The notes: generated by a model not told the origin, from the letters alone. Positions 46,241 through 60,700 are shown, counted from the stretch's first letter. The stretch is DNA of 64,000 nucleotides from Arbacia lixula (GCA_963669155.1 OZ022579.1:21740571-21804570); one strand, 5' to 3'. Numbers and translations are program-made.

Positions 46241-47541
46241 AAGTTTGCCCTGGGCCTGGTACTCTGTTTATATTGCGTAGTACGCTATACTGGTACCCTC
46301 TTTGTGTAATATTAACTTTTCACAGCAACTTGGCACTTTGGAAGAATAATTTCACTACCGCGGTATTTGCATTACTAAATCATGCATAAATCTGCATATC
46401 CTTTAATATGTTTTAGGGGAAAAAAAACTTACTCATTGAATAGATAATTACCTGCAACAAGCAATGTTTTTTTTTTTTCAAAATGCAAAAAATCATGTGG
46501 CATCAGCCATCCCACTACCGTCTGCAACTGCGTCCCGACTCCTTCAATTGAAAACTTACCATTTTGTAATTTACCTTTGTGTTGCAGCTTCCATCTTGTT
46601 CCAACGATGACTTCATGTCCTTGCGGCTGCGTGTACGCGTAGGCATTTCCATAATTCCATTCACCTATTTGACTTTCTTTCAAGATCGACTAGCAATACA
46701 CTGAATACTAGTCAATACACGTACACTGACCTGCCCTGCCATAATAATTTAGATCTATGTCCATACATGAAATAAACTGTGTGGAACCACAACAAAAAAA
46801 AGTCGACTTAAATTACAGGCATAACAAGCTGTTATAGTGTTAACTGTTCGAAAGTTTCACCCCAGAAATGATTGATTGCACCAAAAGAAGATATCTAATT
46901 TGATGGAATGTGAAATAGATACTTTGAGCTTTTGAGCTCCGACTTTACATGTCATAAAGTCCTCTGCTTCTCTGTTCCTTGACCGTTGAAACTTGCGACT
47001 AGTGAGCCGCGAGTATGGTGTCCGAAGGGTCAAATTAAAATTGTTTTAAAAAAAATTGTTTTTACGATCTTTGTAAAAGAATACTTCTGATTGTAAGACG
47101 ACCACGGGTATGTCATGAAAAAAAGAAGATCTTTGAGACTTGATAGTTTGAGACTCTTCTTTACTATCATGTAGTGCCGAAACTTTCTGTTCAGCTAGGT
47201 CTTTAACTGTTTCATGTTCTAGACCTGCATATTGGTCAATTTACACAGAACTCACAGATTTCACAGAACATGATTGTTGAGGACTAGTGGCTATCAAAAC
47301 AAAGCACTTAAAATAACCAGCATCAGCAAATCTACACAATGTATTCACAGATTATACCGGTAAATGAAAATAAAAGATGGATATAAAAACAAATTCTTCA
47401 AAATTGTAAGGGCTATCAAACTACCGTATGAATCTTCAAACTAACCTTGTGTGGAAGCTCCTTGAACTAACATATTAAGAGTAATACGAGGTGAAAGCTT
47501 ATTAAATAGTTAATCTTTTCCCCCATATAGGGCTCATACCG

Positions 47542-48135
47542 GCATGGGCGGAAATCGCTCCCCGAAGGTGGAGGGGACATGTTTTTCCTCAAGAAGTAGC
47601 TGAGCGGGGGAGGCGGGGGGGGGGGGGGGGGGGGGGGAAGGTAGTGATGGGATTTGGGGGAGGTGTGTTTTTTTATCCCGCCCAGTCTCGATCTGAAAAT
47701 GCTCTCAGTAGGGGGGGGGGGGGGGGGGGGGGGGGGGCTGGTGGTGGGAGGTGATTTTTTTTTTTCCATCATTTCTTTCATCCCGCCCAAAAAAAATTTA
47801 TTCGTGGGGGTACACGTCCGAAAATAGTGTGGGGGGGGGGGGGGGGGACATTGGATATTGTGTCCCCCCTTTCGAAATTGTGGGGGGGGGGGGATGATAT
47901 TTTTCTACAAATTTTGTACACGACTGAAAATAGTGGGGGGGAAATTGGATATTGTGTCACCCCCTTTCAAAATGGTGGGGGGGGGGGGGGGTATCGGACG
48001 TTTTTCTAAAAAATTTGGTACACGAACGAAAATAGTGGGGGGACATTTGATATTGTGTCCCCCCCCCCCCCTTCGAAATGGTGGGGGGGACACGACCCCC
48101 CCCCCCCCCGTCCCCCCCGGGATTTCCGCCCATGC
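47542..48135. mobile_element. G-tract element with perfect 15-bp TIR
   Basis: GCATGGGCGGAAATC (47542-47556) and GATTTCCGCCCATGC (48121-48135) are exact inverted repeats. They are flanked by the direct repeat ATACCG (47536-47541 and 48136-48141), a likely 6-bp target duplication. The interior has about four units with GACATTGGATATTGTGTCCC and GAAAATAGTG words joined by G or C runs of up to about 25 bases. No real ORF exists. Long poly-Gly/Pro frames are shadows. Confidence 0.8.
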
Positions 48136-48149
48136 ATACCGGCATATTA

Positions 48150-50320
48150 CCGCACGGTATTCACAGGATATACGGAAAATGGACAAAAATTCATCAAAAT
48201 ATGTCAGTGCTTTTAAGGGTATCGTATGACTAATGAGGTATATGTGGTGGAAACTAAAAAGTTGGTCTTTACCCTATCAAAAAGTTTGGACATGCTACCT
48301 TGAGCCTTTACATAATATAGCTTCCTTTACTTTGAAGTGTCATCACGTATTAATTTTCACTTATTGTTTATTATTCCACGGAACGCTTTCAATTCTCATT
48401 TGGTTTTTTTAAGACACCATAGGAAAACCTCCTTCTGTTCTCGTTAAGGGAGCTTGTTAACGCTGTCTGTCGGCTGCTAGTGTAGGCCAACCATGTAACA
48501 TATTATGCTGTACAAAGCCGTCGTGGGATCGACCCAATATACAGTTAAGTGTATCATGCAGAGATTAAAAAAGAATGGATTCAGTGCTTGTAGGTATGAT
48601 GGGGTCTCCATTTCCTCTTGTATTTCTCCCCAAACCCCCTCTCTCTCTTTTTATCCCTCCTTTTTCGTTTTCCAATTCCATTCGACCCCTCCCCCCTCTC
48701 CCACAATATTTCTCCCCATTCTGTGCATACAGAATATATATTCCTCTAAATGCATCAAAAATTTGTCATTGCTTGTTTGGCGTCGGATTTCCCTCGATCA
48801 AAGAGCCAAACGCGCAAAATATTCCATTGTGATATCAATACATTCAACTGCTGTAGGAATAAATTACACTTCGCGCTGACTCCATTCCTTACACCTCTCT
48901 GGTCTAATGTCACCTTTTTGCAAATGTCTCATAACAATCTCGTTGCACCAAATTTCACTTCAAGTTCACCATGTTCACATAATATCTTCGCCGATCATTG
49001 AACAACTTGTCACATCAAAGTATCAGACGAACATTAGATACATTTGATGAAATATCCAAAAAAGTCCAATTCGTGCGCGATACTTAAAGATACATGTACT
49101 TGAACATAAAGCCAATATATCATATATAATATGATCATAGCCAATATGATATATCATAGCTAATACAAGTACATGTAGCATGTCTTCATTTGTTTTTTGT
49201 TGAATGTCTGTCATGTGCTAACCAAGTTCTGTACAAGATATGAAACAATAATACATCAAATTGCTCATGAAATTAATGCTAAAATTATATAAAATTGATC
49301 CATATATTATCAATTGAAACTGAGGTTTAATTTGACAATTCTGTGGTCTATCCCACACTAAGATGTAAAAAGAGAAACAATAAAAAAATGCAAGACTATA
49401 TACATTTAAAAAAAAAATGATAAATTGGCTTTATTCATGTTTAAATATATTTCCACAAATCTTGGAAAAATTGAATCTCCTACCTGTAGCCCTATCATAC
49501 CACAATCACAATGAACGATTAATGGAGAAAGGAGCAAGAAGCCATTTACCCTACGATTGTTGAGGAAAAACAGACGATGTGCCTTAATAAAGACCATCAG
49601 TTACAAAGCAGAGGCCATATGGCATAATGTTGACTTTGCAAACGATATACACGCAGTTATCTCTTTGGTGCTTTTAGATTGTTCTTCTAGATCAATTTTA
49701 CATGATAGTTTTTTATTAAAATTTGATGAAGTCATTGCGAAAATTATCAACGTGGAGAAGGAGTACGAAAACAGAAGCAGACAACGAGAATGAAATCAGT
49801 CTCCAAATCACACACATGAGTATATACAAACTTTTAATTTTGTAATCAATATCCCAGACATGTACATGTATACAAGTTGATTAACATAATGTGTATGTAT
49901 GAAAGTCACACAAAGAACTGGGTCACAGGACCTTATATGGGTATGCATGGGCATAAGTATGGCTCATTGAGGTATCCACTCTCACCCCACCCCCAGTCAA
50001 TTCTCTTAACTCGGATATGCTGCATATTTCAAGCAATTATAGGCATTTTCTTCATTGAATCTATTTCCGTCTTTTGATTTCTACTGAACCTAAATAACCA
50101 TATACTTCAATTCACCTTGGGGGGAAAAGTCACATGGTACATGTACACCTAATATATAGTACTAATATATATAAAACAAAATATATCTACTCATATACTA
50201 AATGTAAGCATAAATATAGTAATTTCAAACATTATCAACATCTCATCTGTATACATGATGTAGTACTATCTAAACTGTTATAAGGTACTGTAATGTATCC
50301 CTTTTGCAGACGTTACCAAA
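48150..50320. other. no supported gene
   Basis: AT-rich sequence with CT-rich tracts near 48640-48710 and short ORFs only. Confidence 0.5.
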
Positions 50321-50328
50321 AAAGTTAA

Positions 50329-50757
50329 AGGGAAAGTCTATCCTAAAGTTAAATTAATTTTAACTACAGCAGAGAAATGAAAACAACATATCAGCTAAGG
50401 TTTGACTACATTCTGTCAAAGTATATTAAGTTATGATATGTTTGAGTGTTGTGACATCAGTTGCCAGCTGTATGCGTACTGTATGGGTTCATAACTTGCC
50501 CTTTTTCTGTTTTTTATGAAGGAATAAATCTTTTTGAAAAGAGGTGTGCATAAAAACATATATCCAATGAAATACACAAGTAAAAAAAAAGTTTCTACAC
50601 ATTTTATCGCAGAGTACCTCACAAGTAACGTCACAAAATTAAGAATTTGAAAATCCAAAACTATGTTATCCTTTGAGGGATTGTTGTCAAACCTTCACTA
50701 ATCTTTCATGTTTCTGCTTTTATCAAAACCAACTGAACTTCAGGGCGGACTTTCCCT
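50329..50757. mobile_element. TTAA-flanked MITE, copy 3
   Basis: A 429-bp element with TTAA at 50325-50328 and 50758-50761. The left end is AGGGAAAGTCTATCCTAAAG and the right end CAGGGCGGACTTTCCCT. The CRE/E-box block is degraded in this copy (ACATCAGTTGCC and CAAGTAACGTCAC). Confidence 0.8.
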
Positions 50758-50764
50758 TTAAGCA

Positions 50765-53700
50765 CTGTATAAATCACAAGAACTCTGTCAAATATGGAAG
50801 TTAATGGCGAGAAAGAATAGCACTTCTTTTTCAAAAGCAAGTGATAACCAAAGTTGATTATGATTCCTTCCATTTGCCTGGTACACATAATCAAATTTTT
50901 TACAAAGCTGAAATGTCTGTGTACAGCATCGATAAAATTGAGTCACATAGGCTAAAATTCAACACAGGCTTTTAGATTACGACCACTGTTGAAGCAATTT
51001 TTGTGGTGTTTTATGCTTGATTTAGCATGTGTACTTCAACAAAGTTGAATTTAAGCATAGAATGCTAAATTCATGCTAGTTTTTATTGTTTAGACAAATC
51101 AATCTAAATAAATCATGGTCTAAGCCATAGTAACTTGCGAGAATTTAGCATCCTACACAGAATGCACGCATTCATTATGGGACCTTCTTGAAGTGTACAC
51201 TCTAAATCAAGCGCACTTATTTGCTTACCGGTATATGCTACAAAATTTGCTTATTCCATCGTTTTAAAACTCTTTTGTGAATTGGGGCCTTAAAAATTAA
51301 TAGTATATGTAAAAAAAAATCCAAACAAATCACCACATAGTCAATATAATGCTGAATTTCCCTTTATTCTAAAGGAAGTTCTTGCATTGACTTTTTCCAA
51401 TCAATGTTTTATCTGCACACCTTTATTTTAGGTCTACAAAAGGGATATATCACCTTTGAAACACTACACACACAAAAACTAGAAAGTTTTATACAAGGAT
51501 AAATATCAAGTCTATACCCATATTTATATCATTTCAAGGCAGCTTCAAGTACAAACATATTTTCTATTTCTTTTGGTCTCACAGCAAATATTCTGAATTC
51601 CATTTAAAGTCACAACTTTAGCAACAGCAATCCATTTTGTCAACCCTGTTGCAAAATGAACACGAACTGTATTATTGTCTGAAACTCACTTTGCCATGTT
51701 GTCTCTAATACATTTTCATGAGAAATGTGAATGCAGAGAAGCAGAGTTGACAGTAATACATAAAAAAATCATCTTTTATAGCAATTTTAATCCTTGAGAG
51801 CATGACACAAATAAATGAAAGAACTCCTTAATGACAAATAAATGTGTTGAGTGACTTGAGTCAAGGTTATCCTCAATGCAATATGGAAACATATTATTAT
51901 TGGAAAAAACAAAAAAAACTTCAGAACTGTAGGGTGATGATTATAACGACTTTGGGCACAGCATGAGATTTTTAACAATTTTCCCCAAAGATTGAATTTT
52001 TATATAAGCATTTCTTATTTTCAAAATTTCTTTCCATTGATATCCTGTAACTTTTCATACAGATGTTTCATATGATGTGAAAGGAATCAAGGACAGTGCT
52101 TGTCTTGATAGAAAGTTACAGTTCTCTAAAGTTGATTCATTGACATCAGCCAAGCATCTGTCCCTCTGCCATACATTTAACACACAAATATGTCTATCGG
52201 GTCTGCATGTCCTTGTGTCCAATTTGGGCATATTGTAGAAAATGTGCAGGCTGGTCTCCCAAACACAATGACACCGAACAAACTTTTACAACAGCTAATG
52301 TCAGGTAAACATGTCCTGCTCCCTGGGTATAATAATGATCATGCATGTATAACACACTTTCTGTTTGTCATCGATGCTAAACAAATACATGTATACACTA
52401 CTTAATCATGTATCTTAATAAATTATTAAAGGATAAATCTGAATTATATTCTAAATAGAAGTTTACACTTGAAAGACAATTATTCTAAATGTGGTATTCT
52501 AGATATCCAAATATTAAAATTTGATACAAAAAGAAACAGTTAATGAAACCTCACCCCAAATAATAAACCAATATAATATATATTATTAGCATATTATGCT
52601 GAAAGATGAATTGTCATCCTTCATAATAACCTACATAAATCCCCACTAAAATGTCTGATAGAGATGAATATCATGATCTTCTAAGCAAAATGAAAGCTCA
52701 CTCAGCACATTCTGTGCACTGCAATGTTCTTGAACTTCCCACGATGCTATGACATACTAGGCACAGTTGCTTGATCATTGATTTGATTGGACGATGTTCC
52801 AGCATAAGAGTTAATTAAATGAATAACTAAATTGCAATTATCCATTACATACGACTACATATTGGACAAAAAAATATTTGTATACGTACCCAGTACATAA
52901 TATTTTCAGGAGGAATATAAACATTTCTTTTCTTTAAGACAATTTCCATTTTACTAAAATGAAACCAGAAATGATTAGGGAATAGCGCATCAAGCCCTAG
53001 TCATTGACCTTTGTAGATTTTACCTAACGTAAAATTGCAATAAAAAACTCTAGAAATCAAGTAAGGGGAGACCCAGCTCAATCCACTAATTGCATGGAAG
53101 GTCCAAAGCCCTACAATGAAAGTTTTGAATCGAAATTCACGCCAGCAGAAATGCAGGCAAGCATGAAAAAAAGAATGATGCGAGCTGTTCTATGTAATGT
53201 ACATACTGCTAGACCCATGAGCTTGGCTGGGCCTGGGACAGCTCGTCTATTGTTCCGTGTACTACGACACATCTTCATAGGGGGTCCAGCCAAAAAGCTA
53301 TAACATGGATAATCACTTAGAGAAGATGATGGTTGATCTTTGGTAATGGTGCCTCCCTGAATGTTCCTAGCTGGCTACTCAGCAAGCCAACTTAGATGGT
53401 TTTTATATGAAATAAAGATAATTTTGCTTGCAAAAATGTGACAAAGAAATTTGCTTTGGCGTGAAGTTTCCTTCAAAGATGTCTCATGGGGTTTGGCCAT
53501 GTCAAGCTACTGTTTGTAACTGGCACTCCTCATTGACAAGAGGGTGTAGGCATGGTGTCAAGTCTATTTTAACTGCTAATAGCTAATAACTGAACTTGGC
53601 TGTATACAGACAGCAGTGAAAAATAAAAGACTGTTTATGTTTGCCTAAAGAGGAGAGATTCTTGGCATATCTGACCCTAATCCTATGCCTAATTTGCACA

Positions 53701-54720
53701 GTTAAATTTGACACAAAACATGGTTTTGAGGTCACTTTTGAATCAAAGTAGTAGTGTTTGCTTGTGTGTGAATTAGAGCATGTGATATGCACGCACATCT
53801 GCAGTGCATGCATGTGATGGTGTCCCCAACACAAGATTCTGACATTGCAGACACCACAGTGCTGTTGACAAACACCTCCAAAATAAAATGCGATCATTCA
53901 TATCTCAAAGGGTTGACCTCTATTAATGAGTAGTAACAAGGCCACTTAAAAAAAGACTTTTATTATTTGTTCTTCTCGACATTAGCTACAAGACATAAGT
54001 CTTTCAACTATAAATTCAAGGAAAATCTAACTGCCAAATTGACCTACAGAATACCCTGAATAAAAAACAAAGCTAACTCAATGTTTTTTTATCATGGTAA
54101 CTAGAATGTTTCATGAAAAAAATGCTGGGAACTATGTTGAATTAAACCGTGTTCTAAGCCATAGCAACCAGTGTCAATTTAGCACCAAATGTCACATGTG
54201 TGCATCCATTATTGAACCTTTCATAAGCGTATACATCAACCGTGATCTAACTCTCAAACTCCTCTATTAATTTCACCCTCTGTCTCAGCTAGTCAATGGC
54301 ATTGCTGTTGAGGGAAATGACCCTCCAGTTCACGTTGAAATAATTCTCAACATTCATATGAGAGTAGATTAAGATTGAAGCAAAATAATTCATATAACAC
54401 ATATTTACAGATACTGAGTCAGCTGCATAATGCTGGTGACGTCATTGATGACAAAGCATTGCGCAACACATGGAAAGGGGACTGTCCTCTGGTGAAATAT
54501 GATACATGCAGTGAAAGCCAAGCCAAATATTGTTCACACAACATGCCGTATGTACTTGTATATGCCATACATTGAAGTGATTATGACAAGTCATTAAAAA
54601 GCTGGACACAGCATATAAGACAAATCAAATCATACTAAATATATGCATTAATAGAATCAATTTTTATGTGACTTAATTTGCATCTGTTGTCTGTTTTGGT
54701 ACAGCAGGAATGTTGAGACC
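50765..54720. other. no supported exon; possible 3' region of the penta-EF-hand gene
   Basis: Low in recognisable repeats and without a convincing exon. As it lies downstream of the penta-EF-hand stop codon on the minus strand, part of it could be 3' UTR. Short frames at 52190 and 54375 match nothing I know. Confidence 0.4.
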
Positions 54721-54721
54721 A

Positions 54722-54757
54722 TCAGTGGATTGCATTCTCCAACACCATCTCCAGGAA
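54722..54757 (-). CDS. penta-EF-hand last exon
   Basis: Acceptor TTGACTTTGTGTCCTCAG, then [11 protein letters not shown] and TGA. Phase 0 fits the GAT|GTGAGT donor of the previous exon to give Y-E-D-F-L-E-M-V-L, the usual PEF C terminus. Confidence 0.8.
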   Translation of the reverse strand, partial: FLEMVLENAIH

Positions 54758-57700
54758 CTGAGGACACAAAGTCAAAACAACAACAGATTAATGACCATCC
54801 CATAAACCAAGACATTTATATATTGCTATGGCTCTTCTACACCAGTTTCCCTTCTTTGTAAGCAATCTCTAAGGATAACCTTCGTTAGATCAGAGCCCCT
54901 ATTGTTGCTTTGATCCAGCCGCGAGGTGGCATTAGACATATTTTCGTACCGCTGAGATATTTTTTTCTATCTCTGAGGCGAAAATGTGTCTAGCGCCACC
55001 TCGCGGCCAAATCAAAGCAACAGTATCCGCTCTGATCTAACAGAGGTTATCCTTAGGGCTTAGCTTTCTAGCTTGCGGTTTCTTTGAGGTGTCTCTGCTA
55101 CATACTACTCTTGGTGCTTTCTTCGCACTGGTAATTATGCTGATGATGTGATTGAGATCGTATTACCGGTATTGTGTCAGGCTATCAAAGCCATCTACTT
55201 TGTTGTTGAATATTGATTGTTGTCACACAATGTATAGTCCCATACATGTGTATACATGTACATGAGACCCAATTTTTTTTTTTTTTTCAAATTGCGTGCT
55301 CAAAGTCGGGGTGCGTCTTATGTGCGGGGGCGTCTTATCTACCGGTTGATACAGTATGGAGAATTGTTCTCCTTTCTGGTATAAAGTCTCTGCTACAATT
55401 GTGAATTTATGGCAAATATACTCCTTGGCGCTTTAGGTTTGTGAACAGGTGAACACATCAGCTTTAATGCTCATTTCGTGCTTATAAATTCTCCATACAG
55501 CATCAAGGGGAAAGTTGTTACATGATGCAGGGCGCAGACACATTAAGATTTTCTTTGCAATGATGTCTGCTTCCAGACTAGTGCAGTAGTGTTTAAGACA
55601 TGTTTATTAGTGTATAAGACCAGAATAGGACATGACTGCACAACAAATCTGGAAGTCGCTGCTCAGTGCATTGTCGGATGACCTTCCCTTATATACGGTA
55701 TGGAGAATTCAAAGCGAGATTCCAAGACTCCACTCACATCTTCGTAGTGGACGTTAACAACGCCGTTCTGATTTGTGTCTCTGGACCGGAAGGCATCTGT
55801 GAGAGACTTGAGCATGACGCAGATCTGGATGAAGTCGTCAAACTTAATGGTGTTCACATGCAGCCGGTCAAATCGCTTTACCACCAGGGCGCAAAACTGA
55901 GGTGACCTGTGTGGGGGTAAAAGGTCACATATCGGTGGTCAGAGCTACGAACATCGATGCTGCAACCTATGTTTGGCTTATGTTACAGGATCAGAAGTCT
56001 GTCATATTAAATGTGCGCCAAGTGAGGGCGATAGAGGAAGGAAGAAGTTATCAAAATGGAGTCAGTTCCATTATTAAAGCTATGGTCACAACTCAGAGCG
56101 ACGACCGACCGATTTGTAGCCTGCTCGGTCGCTGCTGGAATTTAAGCATCGCCCAGCGATTTTCGAGAAGTCGAGCAGGCTGTAGAGCACAAGCGATGCC
56201 TGGGCAGTTCCCTGTTGGTTTCCGTTTTAAAAGATTTTAGGTCAAAACTTGGCGAAATCGGGGAGCTTCTTCCCGCGGCTTCCCGTCATAAACAACTGAT
56301 GACGCACTGATTCCCGGACGGTCTCCCACAGGCCAATGGCTGATTTTAAAGAAATTGTCCGGCAGCCGGCGATCAGTGGGGCATCTGCCGATGTCTCGTA
56401 GGCATACCTGCGGCGGCCCGCCAGGAATTTCTCATGGGCAACCTGGGTATATATGTGGCTTCCCTAGGCTGGTCATCGACAACAACACTTTTGCTCTGCA
56501 TCTGAGAAGTCAGTGCTGAGTAGCACCTGATATACTCAGCCATGATCGGGCAGACGCAGCGGTAAATCAAGCTGGCGCTGCCCGGATGCCAACCAATTTG
56601 AACTGGCCGCCCAGTGACCTGCTGGCTAAAATCTCGCCACCTAGCGGCTTTGATATATATCTGACCTAAATGGCTCAACGGCAAATGCTCGATTAGGCTG
56701 GCGGCTACCGCCCAGGCACCAAACGTATTTTGGGCGGCCAGTGAAAAGTGAGCAGGCGCCGCCCAAATTTTAACTCCACGCCTTAACTTAAGCGGCAACC
56801 GAGCGATGCCCTAAAAACAAGCGATGTCCGGACAGACGCCGCTCAATGCCTGGGAGAAATTGGCTAAAGTCTTGCCGCCCGGCCGCCGAGCAGGCTACTT
56901 TTTGGAGTTGTGACCATAGCTTAATCCAATTTGTTTTGGTCTCATTATTTGTTGCAAAAACAGTGGTTATTTCATTTAATTATTTCCGCATACAACATAA
57001 AGACATGCATACATTTCACATAAATATTGACATATTTAAGTTTTTAGAACAATGTGATCGAACAAAAGGCCTAGAAGGCACAATTGAGAGTGATATAGAG
57101 CAGTATAGTAAAAGCAGTGTTTTGTACACAAAACCTATTGCAAAATGTCACTTCTTGTCAGATTTTGGTCTATCATGCGATTACATAATATTGCATAACC
57201 TCTGAACGGAGTGTCCAGTTGATTTAAATTTGGTTTCAAAAGCAGTTGATTACTACCCTGAAGGTCTTGGAGTGCAAAACAGGTTGTACATGTAAAAAAT
57301 CAAAATGGTTGTCAATCTGTCTAAGCAGCCACTTATACCATTTCCCTTGAGTGGCCACTAAAGACATGTTTGACTGTATTACTAATATCGCATTTTACTT
57401 ACAGTCTATATCCAAATGTAGTAAAGGCACTATGAAGTTCGCCGGCATCGATGTTCCCAGACCTGTCTTTATCAAACCTGTAATATGCAAAGTTACATGA
57501 GTGGAATGTATTAATTTTAAGTACATACATACACTCCAGCTAAAAGGAATTGACATAGGGAAAGGGAAAGGGAAGAAAGGGACGGAGCTGCAGTTTTAAA
57601 CCACAGTATATTTTGTCCAATTCGGCAAAAATTTGGCATCATGTTTCACGCTGAACTGGACAAAGTATACCACAGTTTAAAACTGAGGCCCTTTCCCTTT

Positions 57701-60700
57701 CTTCCCTTTCCCTTTCTCTATGCCAATTCCTTTGAGCTGGAGTGTACATTCGTATGAAATGTATTGTTCGTTGTAATGCATGTGCTCTGCAACACGCATT
57801 ATATTAGAGTGATAATTTTCTTGCTGATCTTCACTAAACTCAGTATTTCTTTGGAAAATACCTCAGAATACCTCAGAATGGTCACATGGTCACAAGGATC
57901 CACTGTACCAAGTTTGATCACAATTGATGCAGAAATAAAGAAATAATAGCAAGTTAAACAAAAACTTTAACATTTTTGTAATAGACCAACAGAAAAATTA
58001 TGCACATGGCCTCATATCATTTGACCTTTTGACCCCTAGATGACCTTTGACCCCATCATCCTCATGACATCACCTGTGGTTTTACCCAAGGATCATTTCT
58101 GAAAAGTTTGATCACAATTGATGCAGAGATAAAGAAATGAGAGCAAGTTAAACAAAAACTTTTTTGTAACAGACCAACAGACCAACAGACCCAACAGGAA
58201 AAGTGATCACTACGTCTCTGCCGAACTTTGTTCAGGTGAGACAAAAACCTAGTTTGAGGCTGTTGCATATTCCTAATTCTGATGGTTCAATGGCTTGATT
58301 CACATACTCAACACATCTAGTTTGGTAATCTCATATCAGAAAGAAAAATATACATATATATGAACTCTTCTAAATGACCTAGTTAAATTTTGATATCAAG
58401 TATTGTATCTCTCATTTTACCAATTTGTGCTTAAAGCTTTCGTCATATAATTTCTTTTAATGCTGTTTAATGATAAAATGTTTTTTCCCGTTATTTGTAT
58501 GCATATTGCAAGATGTTCATAATCAACAGTGATATCCTCATTTCAAAAAATGTAATCATAATGTAAAAATGATAAAATGATATATTAATTTCAAAACAAA
58601 TAAACACATCAAACTCACTTATCAAAACATCCTCTCCACTGTTGGATATATTTCCATAATGCTGCAAACTCACTGAAGTTGATCGTCCCATTCCTGTTCA
58701 GAGTGAAAACACAACAGCTCATTTATAATTTATGCAGGACTTAATATCTAAAACCATTAAATTCTACGCAATTCAGCTACAGGGATGTATTCATGTGCTT
58801 TCATTTACATTATATTTACTTTTACTCATATTCCTACATCACTTTGTAGAGTAAAAGTAACATTAAGAAAATGTTCCTTTGTCCTTCCCTGACTAAACAT
58901 ATTTTAAAACATATAATACAAAGATATCTGTTAATATAAGATATATTTTCTAGATAGAAAACTAACATGAAAGTATTTCAGAGATTCAGTTGGAACGCTT
59001 CTTAAAAAACAAGGTTTTGACTATTCAGTAGGAGTTTGATGGGATAGAAAGGATGACACGCACGAACACTTCTCATCTACGGTTAGACAAATTGATGTAT
59101 TAGTTTATTGAGAATGAGATGAATGTGCATGAGTTCATTAATCATATGAATATTATGAAACAGTTGAGAGACAGACGGAAGGATGGATGGACAACCTCAA
59201 GACTTAATAATACCTCCGCCCACTTTGTGGCGGTGGGAAAAAAACATGCACAATTCAATATGTTCAATAAATGTCTCATACTTTTACATGAAGATATCTG
59301 TGTATTATTTCATTGCTACATATGTATGCTGATATGAATACATAACAACATCATGCATGGGTAATATGTTGTATTATTATACTAAAAAAACACATTTTTG
59401 TAAAATGAAAAAAAAAGGTACAACTCGAATCAAGCTGAAATTGGCACATTCATAAAGTCAAAGGATGTCAAAGTTTGATGAAGCAAGTTTCATTTAGTAT
59501 TCTTGTAGTAATTATTTGAATATTTCATGAGATTTTCACTTTTGGATAAATTTATCCAAAAAGCTGTACATTTCAGATAATTAATTAAGAACAATGGCCA
59601 CTGTGTATTACACTTGTCAATCCAATACCAACTGCCAACAGAGTTTCATTAATAATGCATGGTGCTTTTGGTAGAAAAGAAGTTGCGGGTTGACATGTGT
59701 GATGCGCAATGGCCAATGTTGTGTTCTGAATTGACTATGTGATGTACACACATTTTTAAAACCAAATTATCCAAATGTGAAAATCTCATCAAATATTCGA
59801 AGGATTATTATAATTTGACATCCCTTGACTTTTAGGATACATGTGTCAATTTCAGCTTTGTTTTGAGTTGTTACTTATTTTTTATCATTTTTCAAAAGAG
59901 TACAATATGTTTGTGTTTTTTACACGTACTAGCTTTGATGTTGTAACTGCTATTGGAACAGGGCAATTCCACAATAACACACAGACACTTTTTGATATTT
60001 AAAGCAACAAAGCGTAAAGCTTTAGAACCATCTTTTGATATGAATTTTTGATAACTTTCACCAAAAAAAGTTTTGAACTCAAACTTACAAATTATAACTA
60101 ATTAATGCCTACCGGTAATGCTATGACATGAAAAGGGAGATCCTGCATGAATAGTAAACAAATAATCAACGTTGGTGAAGGTGATGGGATGAACTATCAC
60201 TTCCGAGGCGATCTGGATGTAGCTATCTTTCCGAAGCGCAGCTGAGGAAAGATAGCGTATACAGTCAGATCGCCGAGGAAGTGATAGTTCGTCTCATTGC
60301 CTGAAACCAAAAGTTGATTATTTGATTTATATTCCACATCTGAAATCAACTATCTATACCAAAAATGACAATTTGACGTACAAAAGTAATGTTTACTTCT
60401 CTACCTAACCCCTAGCCGCTGCCATGGGGAATACGCGTTCGGATGCGCGTTAATTAGGACGCGCATTATGACGCGCGTTTAATTAGGACGCGCATTATGA
60501 CGCGCGTTTGGACGCGTTAGTGGGAGCTGATAGTCCGAGTGTAACGCACTTTTATTTCGCGCGTACTCAAAATATTAATCACGCATTAGGACTGTGAGGA
60601 GTGAAGAGATCAGCGAAACCAAAAAGTGCTATCACCTAGAGTGTAACGAACTTTTATTCTCAGGTGATCTGATAGGAAAAACTACGCCTCATCACGTGAT

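Noticed and set aside
46429..46683. Possible first exon of the Psq/DDE gene (minus-strand ATG frame with a GTAAGT)
   Set aside because: Its donors are phase 1, whereas the next known acceptor is phase 0. No family likeness.
47467..48229. Several Pro- or Gly-rich frames
   Set aside because: Products of poly-C and poly-G tracts in the G-rich element.
52190..52405. 71-codon plus-strand frame
   Set aside because: No splice context beyond a GTAAAC, no motifs, and it lies downstream of a minus-strand gene.
55663..55737. Read-through C terminus of the penta-EF-hand exon
   Set aside because: A GTGAGT donor and a phase-matched last exon with the expected PEF ending give a better model.
56373..56798. 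141-codon minus-strand frame
   Set aside because: Lies wholly inside the GC-rich MITE and has no family motif.
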